Shown: positions 63,876 through 64,000 of the stretch, piece by piece
Position numbering within the stretch: the stretch's first letter is position 1
How the letters are laid out: each line of letters opens with the position of its first letter
Source: Cupriavidus pauculus
GTDB lineage: Bacteria; Pseudomonadota; Gammaproteobacteria; Burkholderiales; Burkholderiaceae
Length of the DNA: 64,000 nt
NCBI RefSeq assembly: GCF_002858765.1
Contig: NZ_PJRP01000016.1
Coordinates: 115,202-179,201 of the forward strand
Direction: 5' to 3'
Made by a program: the position numbers and the translations under genes
The notes under the pieces: model-generated
The model's input: only the letters and a program-made list of their open reading frames with translations
What the model was told of the DNA's origin: nothing
Databases searched by the model: none

Positions 63876-64000
63876 TAGTGGTCAAGTTTTTTCAGACAGG
63901 TATTAGGGTGGTCTGTTGGAACTTGTCCTCGTAGTCTGTTGGCGACGTGTAGCCCAGTGTCGAATGCAAGCGCACCGGGTTGTAGAAGCCCACGATGTAC
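63876..64000 (-). mobile_element. End of an IS3-type insertion sequence (continues outside the window)
   Basis: The sequence from about 63876 begins TGTAGTGGTCAAGTTTTTTC, resembling IS3-family terminal repeats, and directly contains the end of a transposase gene on the minus strand. The exact boundary cannot be fixed without the other end and the target duplication. Confidence 0.7.
63892..64000 (-). CDS. IS3-family transposase OrfB, C-terminal fragment
   Basis: The last 35 codons read YIVGFYNPVRLHSTLGYTSP followed by TDYEDKFQQTTLIPV and stop at 63892-63894. FYN-x-x-R-x-H-S-x-L-G-Y is the invariant end of the DDE integrase domain in IS3-family OrfB proteins. The catalytic residues lie outside the window. 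Confidence 0.93.
   Translation of the reverse strand, partial: YIVGFYNPVRLHSTLGYTSPTDYEDKFQQTTLIPV

Overview
The window is GC-rich, has no rRNA or tRNA genes that I could see, and carries gene families typical of Burkholderiaceae. The phenol hydroxylase/catechol dioxygenase operon under a sigma54 phenol sensor, the polyhydroxyalkanoate locus and the many short adjacent transcription units point to Cupriavidus or a close relative (inference from gene content, not from a search). It reads as chromosomal or chromid accessory DNA with several catabolic and envelope modules.

Layout. 1-3.6 kb: the end of an ABC/membrane-fusion exporter and a GntR-regulated FAD-linked 2-hydroxyacid oxidase, all on the minus strand. 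3.65-11.25 kb: a divergent phenol module with a DmpR/PoxR/MopR-type activator, a paired upstream activating site, a GG-N10-GC sigma54 promoter, six phenol hydroxylase genes (dmpKLMNOP order) and a catechol 1,2-dioxygenase, so phenol goes to catechol and then to cis,cis-muconate (ortho cleavage). 11.4-25.6 kb: mostly single genes (AhpD-like protein, AAA ATPase, two VOC proteins, Na/Pi symporter, class C beta-lactamase, cupin, SnoaL-like, GNAT, UspA, a cNMP-binding/thioredoxin-reductase-like fusion, DUF2501, a carotenoid oxygenase coupled to a YciB-like membrane protein, TetR). 25.6-32 kb: katG, a YbaK-type deacylase, a beta-barrel-like protein paired with a VIT-type membrane protein, and a lipoprotein hydrolase. 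32-38 kb: an orphan protein, a tyrosine phosphatase, a frameshifted ABC exporter, an ABC-F protein and the decayed 3' end of an autotransporter.

38.1-47.9 kb is a medium-chain-length PHA locus: MalT-like LuxR regulator, acyl-CoA ligase, MaoC hydratase, PhaC, phasin, PhaZ-type depolymerase and a DUF445 protein. 48.1-54.2 kb is a sugar-acid module: an IlvD/Edd dehydratase followed by a complete sugar ABC transporter, preceded by an exact FadR/GntR-type operator. 54.2-57.0 kb holds an MFS transporter, several inverted repeats and remnant or orphan reading frames.

57.06-63.73 kb is the most unusual part: a HlyD-like adaptor, a six-hairpin glycosidase-like protein, a cellulose-synthase-like GT2 enzyme with a C-terminal PilZ domain, and a NodT-type outer-membrane lipoprotein with a 149-residue Pro/Ala tail. 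Together they look like a compact c-di-GMP-controlled polysaccharide synthesis and export machine that uses efflux-pump parts in place of BcsB/BcsC. The window ends in an IS3-type transposase gene next to a dispersed paired-hairpin repeat that also occurs after catA.
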